From Terrimonas rubra (GTDB lineage: Bacteria > Bacteroidota > Bacteroidia > Chitinophagales > Chitinophagaceae), in assembly GCF_042686025.1 (NCBI RefSeq), contig NZ_JBHUOZ010000003.1, forward strand, positions 434,001-498,000: a DNA stretch of 64,000 bases, in the 5' to 3' direction. This document shows, piece after piece, positions 46,901 to 55,630 of the stretch. The position numbers and the translations under genes are program-made. The notes beneath the pieces are model-generated. The model saw only the letters and a list, made by a program, of their open reading frames with translations. It did no database searches and was not told the DNA's origin. Within the stretch, counting starts at the first letter, position 1. Each line of letters begins with the position of its first letter.

Positions 46901-47053
46901 GGTACCTTTTACCCGAATCGACACATTCGCCAGCGGCGACTTGTCTTCGGCAAGCACCTTGCCGCTAATTGTTTTTTCCTGCCCGTACGAAAAGTGGGGT
47001 AGCAAAAAAAGCATTAGCAGTAGCATGGCTACTAATGGGAGAGCTTTTCTCAT
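43907..47053 (-). CDS. SusC/RagA-family TonB-linked outer membrane protein
   Basis: This is a 1,048-residue TonB-dependent importer. A signal peptide (to about residue 25) is followed by the carboxypeptidase-D-like domain (about 26-100), the linker motif GEVVVTAMDI (105-114) and a plug with QPLFVIDGIVIDNQ and ATALYGSQASSGAIIITTRK. A long barrel ends in FDWGKLPAPISWNFGLKASF. It pairs with the SusD-like gene 18 bases downstream. A DeoR-family regulator gene lies 149 bases upstream on the same strand and may control the operon. Architecture and length are normal. Confidence 0.95.
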   Translation of the reverse strand: MRKALPLVAMLLLMLFLLPHFSYGQEKTISGKVLAEDKSPLANVSIRVKGTRRITQTDAAGDFKISAAPGETLQISYVGFESQDVKVGADGSISITLKATSGDLGEVVVTAMDIKRNPRELGYSVQKVSGDDIAETQRENFLNSLQGRVAGLTISPSSGLAGASTSIVLRGFNSLALSNQPLFVIDGIVIDNQTIDENSYGGSGVGTPDRTGLTANVNRNTDYNNRISDINPNDIESVTILKGPEATALYGSQASSGAIIITTRKAKSSKLALQYDNSFRASKLTRFQETLDTYQSGTNGVASGTFRAFGPAYPAGAETFNNIDNFFKTGFAQTHNLGADFGFKNSLFRVTGSFFDQDGVVPNNAYKRTTLRVTNTTKFGKFLDITPTFTYTNTDNKKVLGSLGGFMNSLLVWPAFDDIRRFSDPNGLKESIFQENIDNPNAEFDSPLFNVNFNKNKDMTKRYTTNLSVNINPTDWITISGRFGYERYNTEGHLQYHPNSYFIAASVRGRQDNFWRKYEGYNHTITGTARKTFGNFNFRLMVGTMWQDYKTSMFAVTGDRLVDPNRTDSNNTDPTSRVRLLRNALGEYNVSIFRQFATFGEFATNWKNMIFLNYTHRFEEASTLPKQNRKYNYPGGSLSFILSDIFPGMKEGGVIDYFKLRTSLASTARINSPYSTQSVFTNTTSSGGGFNYGFTRANPFLEPEKQKTYEVGTELRLFRNLITVDAAYYNTLNEDQIVDGNFRLSYATGFVLNSLNVGATRNQGVEVTLTSNVVKKRDFDWTTTFNFNKMWNKVEYLPENVPEYYIADTWIFQNARAGVMKGYPTTTITAYGYLRNNQGQILIDKTNGLPVYDPTFKIRGDRNPDFTIGWVNALRYKNWRLNFVWDLKVGGDIFNATKMFLTNYGRSPVTADRYTPRVLEGVLQDGLENTATPTKNTIVVIPAYQDNYYTYQYMPEEAFIEKDVNWFRLRDITLSYTFPAKISNVIKGIKNLGFFITGNDLILLTNYTGGDPLSNGNTAGARGVGSFGFDWGKLPAPISWNFGLKASF

Positions 47054-47202
47054 AGCTGTTTTTGTTTTAGTCTGTATTAAATGAAGCAGTTTAAATAGTT
47101 GCCGTAATTATACAGCGCATGCAAAAACATACCTGCAATAATTACTTATTGAAGCTTTAAATAGGGTAGCAAGAAGATGTATATTAGGTAAAATAATTGC
47201 TA

Positions 47203-47952
47203 TTACAAAACTTTTATGCCGGCATCAACATACGGCTTCAGCAAAGCATCATCAGCAGGGAGTTCTGTAATTAATGTGTCTATTTTACTAATATCGCAAA
47301 CCTGTATCGGCTGAAAAGTATTGATCTTTTCAGCAATGGCCATACATACCACATGTTGCGATGATTCGATCATCGCTTTCTTTAATTGCACCACTTCCCA
47401 GTCATTATCCGTTACACCATGTGATACGTCGATGGAATTGATACCCAAGAAACAAATGTCGGCTTTTACCTGTCTTATTTTGGCAATCGCTTCAGGGCCT
47501 ACCGTGATCTTCGAGTTCTTTGATAAACGGTCACCGATCAGGATCACTTCAATGTTCGGGTGGCGCATGTATTCCAGAATAACGGGAATACTGCCGGAAA
47601 TAAAGGTCGCTTTCAGTTGGGGGGGTAAAAAACGGGCAAGTTCAATAATGGTTGTTCCACCACTGGTCAGAATGAACATACCATTGTGTATAATACTGAT
47701 CGCTTTGGCGGCGATCGTTTTTTTATGCGTTTGCGAGTAAACACCGTTGCTGGCAAAATGCACTTCGTTAAAGGAATGTGAAAGCGCACCACCGTGCACC
47801 TTAATTAACTTCCCTTCATCCGAAAGTTCTTGCAGGTCTCTGCGAATCGTATCTTCCGATACATCAATGTCCTTGCAAAGTGTCGCAGATAATACCTTAT
47901 TATGAAGGTTTACCTGGTGTAAAATGTAGGCTTGTCTTTCTTTTTTTAACAA
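47203..47952 (-). CDS. DeoR-family transcription regulator
   Basis: This is a 249-residue regulator. The N-terminal winged helix-turn-helix has VSEDTIRRDLQELSDEGKLIKVHGGAL, shortened here to its signature IRRDLQELSDEG. The C-terminal sugar-phosphate-sensing domain (about 75-230) has LTSGGTTIIELARFLP, LIGDRLSKNSKITVGP and CFLGINSIDVSHGVTD. DeoR proteins usually repress sugar genes until a phosphorylated sugar binds. The best start is TTG: a stop codon lies six codons further upstream and no ATG or GTG is available in frame, while MLKKERQAYIL is the expected N-terminus. It reads toward the SusC/SusD operon and is its likely regulator (inference). Confidence 0.9.
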   Translation of the reverse strand: MLKKERQAYILHQVNLHNKVLSATLCKDIDVSEDTIRRDLQELSDEGKLIKVHGGALSHSFNEVHFASNGVYSQTHKKTIAAKAISIIHNGMFILTSGGTTIIELARFLPPQLKATFISGSIPVILEYMRHPNIEVILIGDRLSKNSKITVGPEAIAKIRQVKADICFLGINSIDVSHGVTDNDWEVVQLKKAMIESSQHVVCMAIAEKINTFQPIQVCDISKIDTLITELPADDALLKPYVDAGIKVL

Positions 47953-47995
47953 AGTACAGTCGTTTTGTTACACCAATATACAATCATTCCTGCAC

Positions 47996-48047
47996 AAAAG
48001 CGCAAAAAGCCGATATTTTTTGCAAAATGTGGAAAAAATGCCCAAAA
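47996..48047. promoter_or_regulatory. Phased A-tract region upstream of the DeoR gene
   Basis: Six A or T tracts (AAAA, AAAAA, TTTTTT, AAAA, AAAAAA, AAAA) are centred near 47997, 48006, 48018, 48025, 48035 and 48045. This is close to one per helical turn, which predicts bent DNA. It lies in the promoter region of the DeoR gene. Confidence 0.4.
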
Positions 48048-48168
48048 TTGTTGGAATAAGTTCGCAAATTGACGGATTGCAGGAACCCGCATAAATCAAT
48101 GGACGATAATGCTATAAGAAGAGAACCGGCCGGGATAAATGGCAAAGTGAAGGACCAGGAAAAAGTCC

Positions 48169-51100
48169 TCATTTTTTCAAAGCCCGCTTGTATTTTTTAC
48201 GCTGTTTGCTTTTTGAAGTCGCCCCGGTACTGTTGATCACCCCGTTTAAAGTGGTTTTTACCAGATAGTTTATCGAAGACCGGTCTTTTAACCGCTCAAA
48301 GAATACAATACCCGTCCTGTTTTTATTGTTCTTTTTGATCACAAAGGTATTGGCCACAAAACTGAGCACCCGGGTCAGTACATTCTTATTGTGCTCATCA
48401 CCGTTTTTAAATAACTGGATACGGATGTTTTTATATTTCATATCCATGGTGCCATAAGCATAATCATCATTGCCGGTTACCTGCATCTTCAGACTGTCTA
48501 TCTTACCCGATTTAAATTTAGCCGAGGCCAGCGATGCCAAAATAGGGTTGATACTTGTTAAATCGGCCTCACCCATATCCACCGTCATATAAAAACCGCT
48601 GGCACTGTCCCTGTACGATTGGGCTACATACAGGTCCGTAGCAATTACTTCTTCCAGGTCGGCATGCGCATATATGTATAAACTGTCTGTTGCCGTATGA
48701 TCATAATTACTGGCATTATAGATCTTACTGTTCAGCCGGTTTACATTAATTCTTCCTACCGAATTGGTTTTTTCATTGATCTCCTCGTATTGTACCAGGC
48801 CATTTTGTAGCGTAATACTGTCCACTGCAAGTTTTATCGGAATGCTCTTCAAACGCCCAACCGGTAATGGTTTTACAGCACCCACATGCCGGGGAATTCG
48901 TTTATCGCGGAAAGTGCTGATATACCCGTCATTGATCACAATACTACCCACGTTAAAACTGCTGTCCTTTATATACTGTCCCCAGTTAAAAGGCCCTATA
49001 TGGATGGATTTTGTTTTTGCCTGCAGGTAATCTGCCTGGTATTGCAATTGTTTAACAAATTCATCCCTGCTCATTAAAGGTGAATAGGCAAAGGAGTCAA
49101 TGGTAAAACTGCTGTTGCTTTTCTGGTACCGGAGATTATACCAGTTAAACCGGTTCAGGTCATTCTGGTAACTGCCGGTCACTTCCGATAAAGAAAAATC
49201 AGCGTTATTACTGATCAGGTCATAAGGACGTAACAGGTACAGGGGTTTGATGGTAATATTGCTCAGCCTTGCCTTATTGATAACCAGGCTGCCTGTTTTA
49301 TTTTCCTGCAGGCTGTCAAATACTAATTTATTTGCCGTAAAATGTTTCAGGTGTGTTTCCCATTCTATGGTGCCGGTCTCGGTAGCGGTCAGCAAAGTAT
49401 TATCCAGTTCAATGGCAAAAGAGCCGTTATCACTTTTAAGCAGGTGTTTATTGGCGGTCAGCACGGCTATGCCCTGTGCGGCCAGGTTAGTATTACCTAT
49501 TTCTATGGTCTGACCGTCCTTACTCAGTATATGTTGTAACTGTATCCTGCTTTTTGCTTCCCTGTCCTGCCAGGTAATGGAGGTGGTACCATTCTCCGTA
49601 ACCGTGTAATAATGTACCTGCGGGTTATTGATGAGCAGGTTATTCACCCGGATGGCCGGGAATTTTATTTTGGGATTGACCGATACATCATTGTTTTCTT
49701 TTTTACGGTAGTAGCGCAGCACCGGATCAGTAATAACAATATCTTTTGCCGTAGTGGTTTGGGCCAGTATGGCATTAATATCAGGATTTAATTTTATTTC
49801 AGGTATGCGTACCAGCAGCGAATCGTCCGGGCTTATATTGGAAAAACTGATATCTCTTACAGTGGAAGCCTGCCCGTCTTTAATATCAAAAAAGCCGATC
49901 CGTAATTCATTCGCAGCAGTGGACAGGGACAGGTCTTTACCGCTTGTTACCAGCCCGTTAATGATAAGCCCGCTTTGCTGACCCGTATTGCTGATGCGGC
50001 TGCAGCTGATCTTGTCCAGGTAGGCATTGATAGTGGAACCCTTGTTCACCATGTGTAACTGTGTATTATTACCCCTTACCTGCTGCACAACAAAGCGGTT
50101 AATAGCTTGCTGCTGTTGTGGTGTATGGCTGATAATACTGGCCCTGGCATTGCTCCAGCCAAGCTGGTTGATGACAATATTATTCAGTTTCTCGTCAAAT
50201 GAAAAAGCATCAATGCTTACATCACCCGCTGTTATATTGGTACCGCTCTTGTCCTGGTAAGTGACTGTTTTTGCCAGCAACTTATTCTCGGTGCCGGAAA
50301 AACGGATATCCTGTAACTGGATGCTGGTATTGCCGTTCTTATATACACCCCTGGTAAAATATACCGTTTGCAAAGCCTCCTGTATGTCCGCTATTCTCGT
50401 GGACTGTACCAACTTCTCGCCTAAAATAGAAAAATTAGCGCCGTACAGGTTAAACTTACTTTTATCGGGCAGTATAACTTCTATCTGCCCGTTCTTTATA
50501 TGCAGCTGTTGTAACTGCATCTGTTTGCCTAAGCCTGCCAAAGTTTCGTAAATGGTGTTATTGTTATACTTTTTTTGTGGCAGAAGGGTATACTGGATCA
50601 CCGGATTAACCAGGGTAACATTGGCGGCCTTTACTACCCGCTCCAATACCAGGTGGTCCCAGGATAAGCCATCCAGGCTAAACCGGTCCATACTAATGGT
50701 ATTTAAGGGCTTATTGTTCTTTAATTCATGGTAAACAAACTTGTTTAAATTGATCTGGTTATTATAAAACAAAATGCTGTCAAACTGGATACTATAGGTA
50801 CTGTCCTTTAAAAAATTCTCAAAATTCCTGATACCCATATTGAACTGTTCAATGGCAATGGGCTTGGGGGCATGCTGTAATATCTTCAGTCCTTTTAACT
50901 CAAAATTATTATGCTCCGAGGTAAAGGTATTGGGTACCCCGTTCCGCTCGGTCCTGATATCAAAAGAGCCGTCTTTGATGATCACATTCTTGAGGGCAAT
51001 ATCACCGGTAAGCTGCTGGATAAGTTTGTCTATTTGCGGAGCAGTAGCTGAATCTTTATTTCCCGGCAGGGTAATATCCAGTTTAAAAGTGGGCCGGGTA

Positions 51101-51954
51101 CAATACACCGAATCGGCCTGGATAATTTCTTTATGATACAGGCTGTCAAAATTCAGGTTGGTCAGTTTCAGTTTCTCAAAAAATACGGCAAACGTACTTT
51201 TCTTATTATCGCTCTCTGTTGCCTCAATGGTACATTCGTCAAACTCCACCATTTTATGCTGTACATCCAGCTCAAAATTCTTGAAGCTTAAAATATGCCG
51301 TCCATCCGGGAAATGAATATTCTGTTTATGGGTGGTAACTGTTAAGTTATCACTGAAAAGTATTTTTTTACTGGCCAGGCTATCCCTGCCGCTTACAAAA
51401 ATATTATTCAGCCGCAGGTTGATATTGGTAATATGCAGGGGTATTTCATTGGGCCTGGTATTATTCAGCAAAGTAAAAGCGGCATTTTCCATGTAAAACA
51501 TGCGTACGTCCAGCACATCCAGGGCTTCCTGTATACTGTTATACACTTTACCCATTTCCTGGGGAATGGAAAGCGGGGTACTGGCCGTATCGCTGCTACT
51601 TTGTTTACTGCGCAACTGGGTAACGGTAATGGCAGGCTTTATCAGCGATAAAGAATCTATCAGTAACTGTTTATCAATTAAAAAAGGTAATACCCCTTTT
51701 ACCGAAAGTTTTACTTTCTGTACTACCAGGTCGTAGGCTGTGTTATTAGTGGCGGTATCGGTAGAGAAAAAATGGGCATTTTCCAGCTCCATATGTTTGC
51801 TGAACCAATTGAACTTGAACTTTTTTACTTTCAGGTGTAATTTGCCATTGGATTGTGAGGAGACCATGTCCTCGATAAAAGTTTCGGCGTGGTTGATGAA
51901 CCAGAAGTGAAAGGAAATCAATAACACCAAAAGTCCTCCGATAATGAAGGACAA
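48169..51954 (-). CDS. Large AsmA/TamB-like envelope protein
   Basis: This is a protein of at least 1,261 residues with one N-terminal membrane helix and a very long region of repeated short beta strands separated by polar turns (for example VKKFKFNWFSKHMELENAHF and INSTGATSKSKQRKKYKRAL near the end). This is the pattern of AsmA-like or TamB-like bridge proteins, which span the periplasm and are thought to move phospholipids. The start is uncertain. The TTG at 51954 cuts off a basic stretch KWKKLLKIL that should precede the membrane helix, but between it and the upstream stop there is no in-frame ATG or GTG, only an ATT at 52021-52023. The family call rests on architecture. Confidence 0.6.
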   Translation of the reverse strand: MSFIIGGLLVLLISFHFWFINHAETFIEDMVSSQSNGKLHLKVKKFKFNWFSKHMELENAHFFSTDTATNNTAYDLVVQKVKLSVKGVLPFLIDKQLLIDSLSLIKPAITVTQLRSKQSSSDTASTPLSIPQEMGKVYNSIQEALDVLDVRMFYMENAAFTLLNNTRPNEIPLHITNINLRLNNIFVSGRDSLASKKILFSDNLTVTTHKQNIHFPDGRHILSFKNFELDVQHKMVEFDECTIEATESDNKKSTFAVFFEKLKLTNLNFDSLYHKEIIQADSVYCTRPTFKLDITLPGNKDSATAPQIDKLIQQLTGDIALKNVIIKDGSFDIRTERNGVPNTFTSEHNNFELKGLKILQHAPKPIAIEQFNMGIRNFENFLKDSTYSIQFDSILFYNNQINLNKFVYHELKNNKPLNTISMDRFSLDGLSWDHLVLERVVKAANVTLVNPVIQYTLLPQKKYNNNTIYETLAGLGKQMQLQQLHIKNGQIEVILPDKSKFNLYGANFSILGEKLVQSTRIADIQEALQTVYFTRGVYKNGNTSIQLQDIRFSGTENKLLAKTVTYQDKSGTNITAGDVSIDAFSFDEKLNNIVINQLGWSNARASIISHTPQQQQAINRFVVQQVRGNNTQLHMVNKGSTINAYLDKISCSRISNTGQQSGLIINGLVTSGKDLSLSTAANELRIGFFDIKDGQASTVRDISFSNISPDDSLLVRIPEIKLNPDINAILAQTTTAKDIVITDPVLRYYRKKENNDVSVNPKIKFPAIRVNNLLINNPQVHYYTVTENGTTSITWQDREAKSRIQLQHILSKDGQTIEIGNTNLAAQGIAVLTANKHLLKSDNGSFAIELDNTLLTATETGTIEWETHLKHFTANKLVFDSLQENKTGSLVINKARLSNITIKPLYLLRPYDLISNNADFSLSEVTGSYQNDLNRFNWYNLRYQKSNSSFTIDSFAYSPLMSRDEFVKQLQYQADYLQAKTKSIHIGPFNWGQYIKDSSFNVGSIVINDGYISTFRDKRIPRHVGAVKPLPVGRLKSIPIKLAVDSITLQNGLVQYEEINEKTNSVGRINVNRLNSKIYNASNYDHTATDSLYIYAHADLEEVIATDLYVAQSYRDSASGFYMTVDMGEADLTSINPILASLASAKFKSGKIDSLKMQVTGNDDYAYGTMDMKYKNIRIQLFKNGDEHNKNVLTRVLSFVANTFVIKKNNKNRTGIVFFERLKDRSSINYLVKTTLNGVINSTGATSKSKQRKKYKRALKK

Positions 51955-52141
51955 AATTTTAAGTAGTTTCTTCCATTTATGTGTACCTGTAGCTATACCT
52001 TTCTTATTTAATCTATAAACAATGCTTAAAAATCCTCAGCTGGTGAATTTGCTACGATAGGGCCCGATATATAAATCTCTTACTTATTTGTTTTAAAAAC
52101 AAGTTTTATCAGTAAATGTTTTGTCAATAGGCTCCGGGCAT

Positions 52142-52189
52142 AAAAAAAGGTTAACAAAAAGCAATTTTACCCTGCTTCCTGTTAACCTT
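52142..52189 (-). terminator. Terminator of metG
   Basis: A 9-bp stem AAGGTTAAC/GTTAACCTT with an inner AGCA/TGCT pair and a run of seven T on the minus strand lies 21 bases after the metG stop codon. Confidence 0.85.
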
Positions 52190-52209
52190 AAAGGTCAGGT
52201 CAATATAAA

Positions 52210-54327
52210 TTAATTAACGGTAGCCCCGTTATTCACTATTCCGTCAGGGTTTACAAAATGCAGTTTCCCATCGGCGTTTTCTGCCATCAGTATCATGCCG
52301 TTACTTTCTATGCCTCTCATTTTCCTGGGGGCTAAATTAGCCACTACCACCACCTGTTTGTTTATAATTTCCTCCGGGGTAAAATGCAGGGCAATGCCGG
52401 ATACAATGGTCCTTACTTCAAAACCAAGGTTCACTTCCAGCTGCAATAACTTATCCGCCTTTGGTACTTTCTGTGCGCTGATAATAGTGCCTACTCTGAA
52501 ATCAAGTTTGGCAAAATCATCGTACTGTATGGTTTCTTTTACAGGTGCCGGGGCGCTGGCTGTTTCAGCCGGTGCCGGTGCGGTGGTCGCTTTCACCAAT
52601 CCTGCTTTTAATTTTTCTACCTGGGCCGTGATCTCCGCCTCTTCAATTTTACGGAACAGCAATTCAGGCGCTCTTAACTGGTAACCTGGTTTTAAAAGGT
52701 TAAGGGTACCCGCGTTTGACCAGTTCAGCATCTTATCCACCACTTTCATCATATGCAACATCTTCTGCGCCGTGTTGGGTAAAAACGGGTTGATCAGTAT
52801 CGATAAATTAGCCGTCAGTTGTAAGCAGATATGTAAACAGTTATCAATGCTTTTTTGTGCCCCGGGGTTTTCGGCCAGTTGTTTGGCCACGATCCATGGC
52901 TCTTTTTTCTGCATATACTGATTGCCCTTACGGCTCAGGTCAATTACTTCAAACAAAGCATCCCTGAATTTATACTCTTCAATATAGGTCTCTACCAATC
53001 GTTTACTGAGTTTGATCTCACCGATCATCTGCTCGTCAACCTCGTCAAGCACTTCATTGTGTAAATGCGGTACTTTACCGCCGCACAGCTTATGCATCAG
53101 TACAAAAGTGCGGTTAACAAAATTGCCGAATATATTTACCAGTTCGCTGTTCACCGCATCCTGGAAACCTTTCCAGGTAAACTCACTGTCCTTTGTCTCG
53201 GGCGCAATCTGTGTAAGGTAATAACGTAACATATCCACACATTGCGAACCGCCATTGGGTTGTTTCACAAAATCGTTGATATAATCCCGCATCTCCAGTT
53301 TCCAGTTCCTGCTGGTGCTCATTTTATCGCCTTCCAGGTTCAAAAACTCGTTGGCAGGTACATTCTCCGGTAAAATATTGCCATGCAGTTGTAACATGAT
53401 CGGGAATATGATACAATGGAATACAATATTATCCTTACCAATAAAATGCACCAGTTTGGTATCCTTATCCTGCCAGTAAGGCTGCCAGTCCTTATTATTA
53501 TCAATGGCCCATTGTTTGGTGGCGCTGATATAACCTATCGGTGCATCAAACCATACATATAATACTTTGCCTTCCGCATCGGGCAGGGGTACCTGTACGC
53601 CCCAATCCAGGTCGCGGGTTACAGCGCGTGATTGCAGGCCGCCTTCTATCCATCCTTTACACTGGCCTACAACGGTAGCACGCCAGTCATCTTTATGGTC
53701 TTCTAATATCCACTTTCTTAAAAAATCTTCATGTTTGCCCAGGGGCAGGTACCAATGCGTGGTTTTCTTTTTTACCGGCGGCTCGCCGCTTAAAGTACTT
53801 ACAGGGTTTATCAGTTCATCGGGGCTCAGGGTACGTCCACAGTTCTCACACTGGTCGCCAAAAGCCCTGTCGCTGCCGCAATTGGGGCAGGTGCCTTTTA
53901 TAAAACGGTCCGCTAAAAAAGTTTTAGTGGCTTCGTCAAAAAACTGTTCTGTTTCTTTTGTTTCCAGTTCACCGCGTTCGTGCAGGTAGGTAAAAAACTC
54001 CTGTGCAGTTTCGTGGTGCAGGGGTTCGCTGGTACGGTGGTAAATATCAAATGAAATGCCCAGGTCGGCAAAATCCTGTTTCATCTCGGCATGATACTTA
54101 TCAATAATGGCACGTGGCGTGGTATGCTCCTTCATGGCCTGTATGGGAATGGCTGTTCCATGTTCATCACTGCCACATACAAATACCACATCACGCTCCT
54201 GCGCCCGCAGGTAACGTACATAAATATCAGCAGGAATATAAGCGCCCGCCAGGTGCCCCACATGTTTTAAACCATTGGCATAGGGCAGGGCAGAAGTGAT
54301 CAGATATCTTTTCGGTTGTGTCGGCAT
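52210..54327 (-). CDS. metG: Methionyl-tRNA synthetase with C-terminal tRNA-binding domain
   Basis: This 705-residue cytoplasmic enzyme charges tRNA-Met. It has the HIGH-type motif HVGH (22-25) in ANGLKHVGHL and two CxxC zinc knuckles (CPNC, CENC near 143-162). KMSTS is at 335-339, followed by an anticodon-binding helical domain. A Pro/Ala-rich linker with KATTAPAPAETASAPAPVKE leads to a C-terminal EMAP/Trbp111-like domain (about 600-705; DFRVGTIISAQKVPKADKLL). This is the long, dimeric form found in many bacteria. The predicted promoter lies about 210 bases upstream, so the mRNA has a long leader that contains a dispersed repeat. Confidence 0.96.
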   Translation of the reverse strand: MPTQPKRYLITSALPYANGLKHVGHLAGAYIPADIYVRYLRAQERDVVFVCGSDEHGTAIPIQAMKEHTTPRAIIDKYHAEMKQDFADLGISFDIYHRTSEPLHHETAQEFFTYLHERGELETKETEQFFDEATKTFLADRFIKGTCPNCGSDRAFGDQCENCGRTLSPDELINPVSTLSGEPPVKKKTTHWYLPLGKHEDFLRKWILEDHKDDWRATVVGQCKGWIEGGLQSRAVTRDLDWGVQVPLPDAEGKVLYVWFDAPIGYISATKQWAIDNNKDWQPYWQDKDTKLVHFIGKDNIVFHCIIFPIMLQLHGNILPENVPANEFLNLEGDKMSTSRNWKLEMRDYINDFVKQPNGGSQCVDMLRYYLTQIAPETKDSEFTWKGFQDAVNSELVNIFGNFVNRTFVLMHKLCGGKVPHLHNEVLDEVDEQMIGEIKLSKRLVETYIEEYKFRDALFEVIDLSRKGNQYMQKKEPWIVAKQLAENPGAQKSIDNCLHICLQLTANLSILINPFLPNTAQKMLHMMKVVDKMLNWSNAGTLNLLKPGYQLRAPELLFRKIEEAEITAQVEKLKAGLVKATTAPAPAETASAPAPVKETIQYDDFAKLDFRVGTIISAQKVPKADKLLQLEVNLGFEVRTIVSGIALHFTPEEIINKQVVVVANLAPRKMRGIESNGMILMAENADGKLHFVNPDGIVNNGATVN

Positions 54328-54372
54328 TATTTTTTATTATTTTATCAGCGGCATTACTACCAGCATCGTCCC

Positions 54373-54450
54373 TTGCGACGCTCCGTTTAACTACAGTAAC
54401 ACGGATCAGCTACCTGCGAAGGGTTTCCCGGTAATTAACAACCCGGAAAG
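54373..54450 (+). repeat. Dispersed intergenic repeat, copy B
   Basis: This copy starts with TTGCGACGCTCCGTT and closes with CCCGGAAAG, like the copy at 34628-34692. It is 13 bases longer in the middle. It lies in the predicted metG leader (antisense to the metG reading direction). Confidence 0.6.
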
Positions 54451-54535
54451 GCGTTTGCGTAAAGCACAGATTTATTTAAACCTTGTTTTGCCAATTAGTG
54501 CTTTTTCAGCAGGCTGAACGGGCGTAATTGGTTTG

Positions 54536-54566
54536 CAAAAGTACCATATTCGGGGCATTGCTCAAA
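54536..54566 (-). promoter_or_regulatory. Promoter of metG (minus strand)
   Basis: On the minus strand TTTG (54566-54563), a 19-base spacer and TACTTTTG (54543-54536) give the Bacteroidota consensus TTTG-N19-TAnnTTTG. It is the best complete promoter match in the window and implies a metG leader of about 200 bases. Confidence 0.65.
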
Positions 54567-54593
54567 AACCAAACAATATGTTATCTTCCGCCT

Positions 54594-55622
54594 ATGAAAA
54601 GGAAGGGGTTTATACAAAATATAGGAGCCATCGCCGGACTGGCAGCGGTTTCGCCATTGGCCGCGAGTGTGGGTACCGGTACTGAGGAACTTACAGCGCC
54701 CATTATTCCTCCTTATCTCAAGAAAGGTGATACTATCGGCATTACTTCCCCGGCGGGTTATATTACCCTCGAAGAAATTAAACCGGCCATCCAGGTACTG
54801 GAACTATGGGGCTACCGCGTAAAGATCGGTGATACCATTGGCAAACGGAACTTCACCTTTGGTGGTACCGATGAGGAAAGAAAGAACGACCTGCAGCAGA
54901 TGCTGGACGATAAAAATATAAAAGCGGTGTTATGTGCCCGCGGCGGTTATGGTGCAGTGCGTATTGTTGATCAGCTGAACTGGACAGCTTTTAAACAATC
55001 GCCCAAATGGGTCATTGGCTTTAGCGATATCACGGTACTGCATTGTCATATTAACCGTAATATGGGTATAGCCTCCATTCATTCCAAAATGTGCAACAGC
55101 TTTCCTTCGGTATGGGCCAATGCCGATACGGTACAAAGAGATACCATCAATAGCATCCAGCAGGCATTATCGGGTATTACCATGCAATATAAAGCTACCC
55201 CTCATCCTGCCAACAGGTCCGGTACGGCAAGCGGTGTACTGGTAGGCGGTAACCTAAAAACCATTGAATCACTGGCCGCTTCTCCTTCGGATCTGCGTAC
55301 CAACAATAAAATATTATTTGTGGAAGATACCGGTGAATATATGTACAGCATGGATCGTATGTTCTGGAACCTGCAGCGTTCCGGCAAACTGGAAAACCTG
55401 AAAGGACTGATCGTTGGCGGCTTTAAAGAAAAGAAAGAGGAGGGTGATGATGAATTTGGTAAAACCTTACAGGATGTGGTGCTGGAAAAGGTAAAACAAT
55501 ATAACTATCCTGTTTGTTTCGATTTTCCCGTGGGCCACCAGCGTAATAACTATGCCCTTAAATGCGGGGTTATGCACCGCTTAATTGTTAATGCCAGCGA
55601 AGTAAGTCTGAAAGAAATATAG
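54594..55622 (+). CDS. S66-family peptidase (LD-carboxypeptidase/MccF-like), exported
   Basis: This is a 342-residue serine peptidase of the family that includes LD-carboxypeptidase A (trims the terminal D-Ala from murein tetrapeptides) and MccF (inactivates microcin C). The ATG at 54594 is chosen over a TTG 22 codons upstream because it starts a clean export signal (MKRKGFIQNIGAIAGLAAVS) with a weak Tat-like KRKGF. Motifs are CARGGYGAVRIVD, nucleophile S144 in IGFSDITVLH, Glu in FVEDTGEYMYSMDRM and His in PVGHQRNNYAL. Its end lies 8 bases from the end of the convergent DUF692 gene. A second, signal-less paralogue flanks the DUF692 operon on the other side. Confidence 0.88.
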   Translation: MKRKGFIQNIGAIAGLAAVSPLAASVGTGTEELTAPIIPPYLKKGDTIGITSPAGYITLEEIKPAIQVLELWGYRVKIGDTIGKRNFTFGGTDEERKNDLQQMLDDKNIKAVLCARGGYGAVRIVDQLNWTAFKQSPKWVIGFSDITVLHCHINRNMGIASIHSKMCNSFPSVWANADTVQRDTINSIQQALSGITMQYKATPHPANRSGTASGVLVGGNLKTIESLAASPSDLRTNNKILFVEDTGEYMYSMDRMFWNLQRSGKLENLKGLIVGGFKEKKEEGDDEFGKTLQDVVLEKVKQYNYPVCFDFPVGHQRNNYALKCGVMHRLIVNASEVSLKEI

Positions 55623-55630
55623 GGTAGGGG

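Noticed and set aside
54328..54566. T-box or other riboswitch in the metG leader
   Set aside because: No T-box bulge sequence, no stem-loop series and no terminator directly before metG were found.
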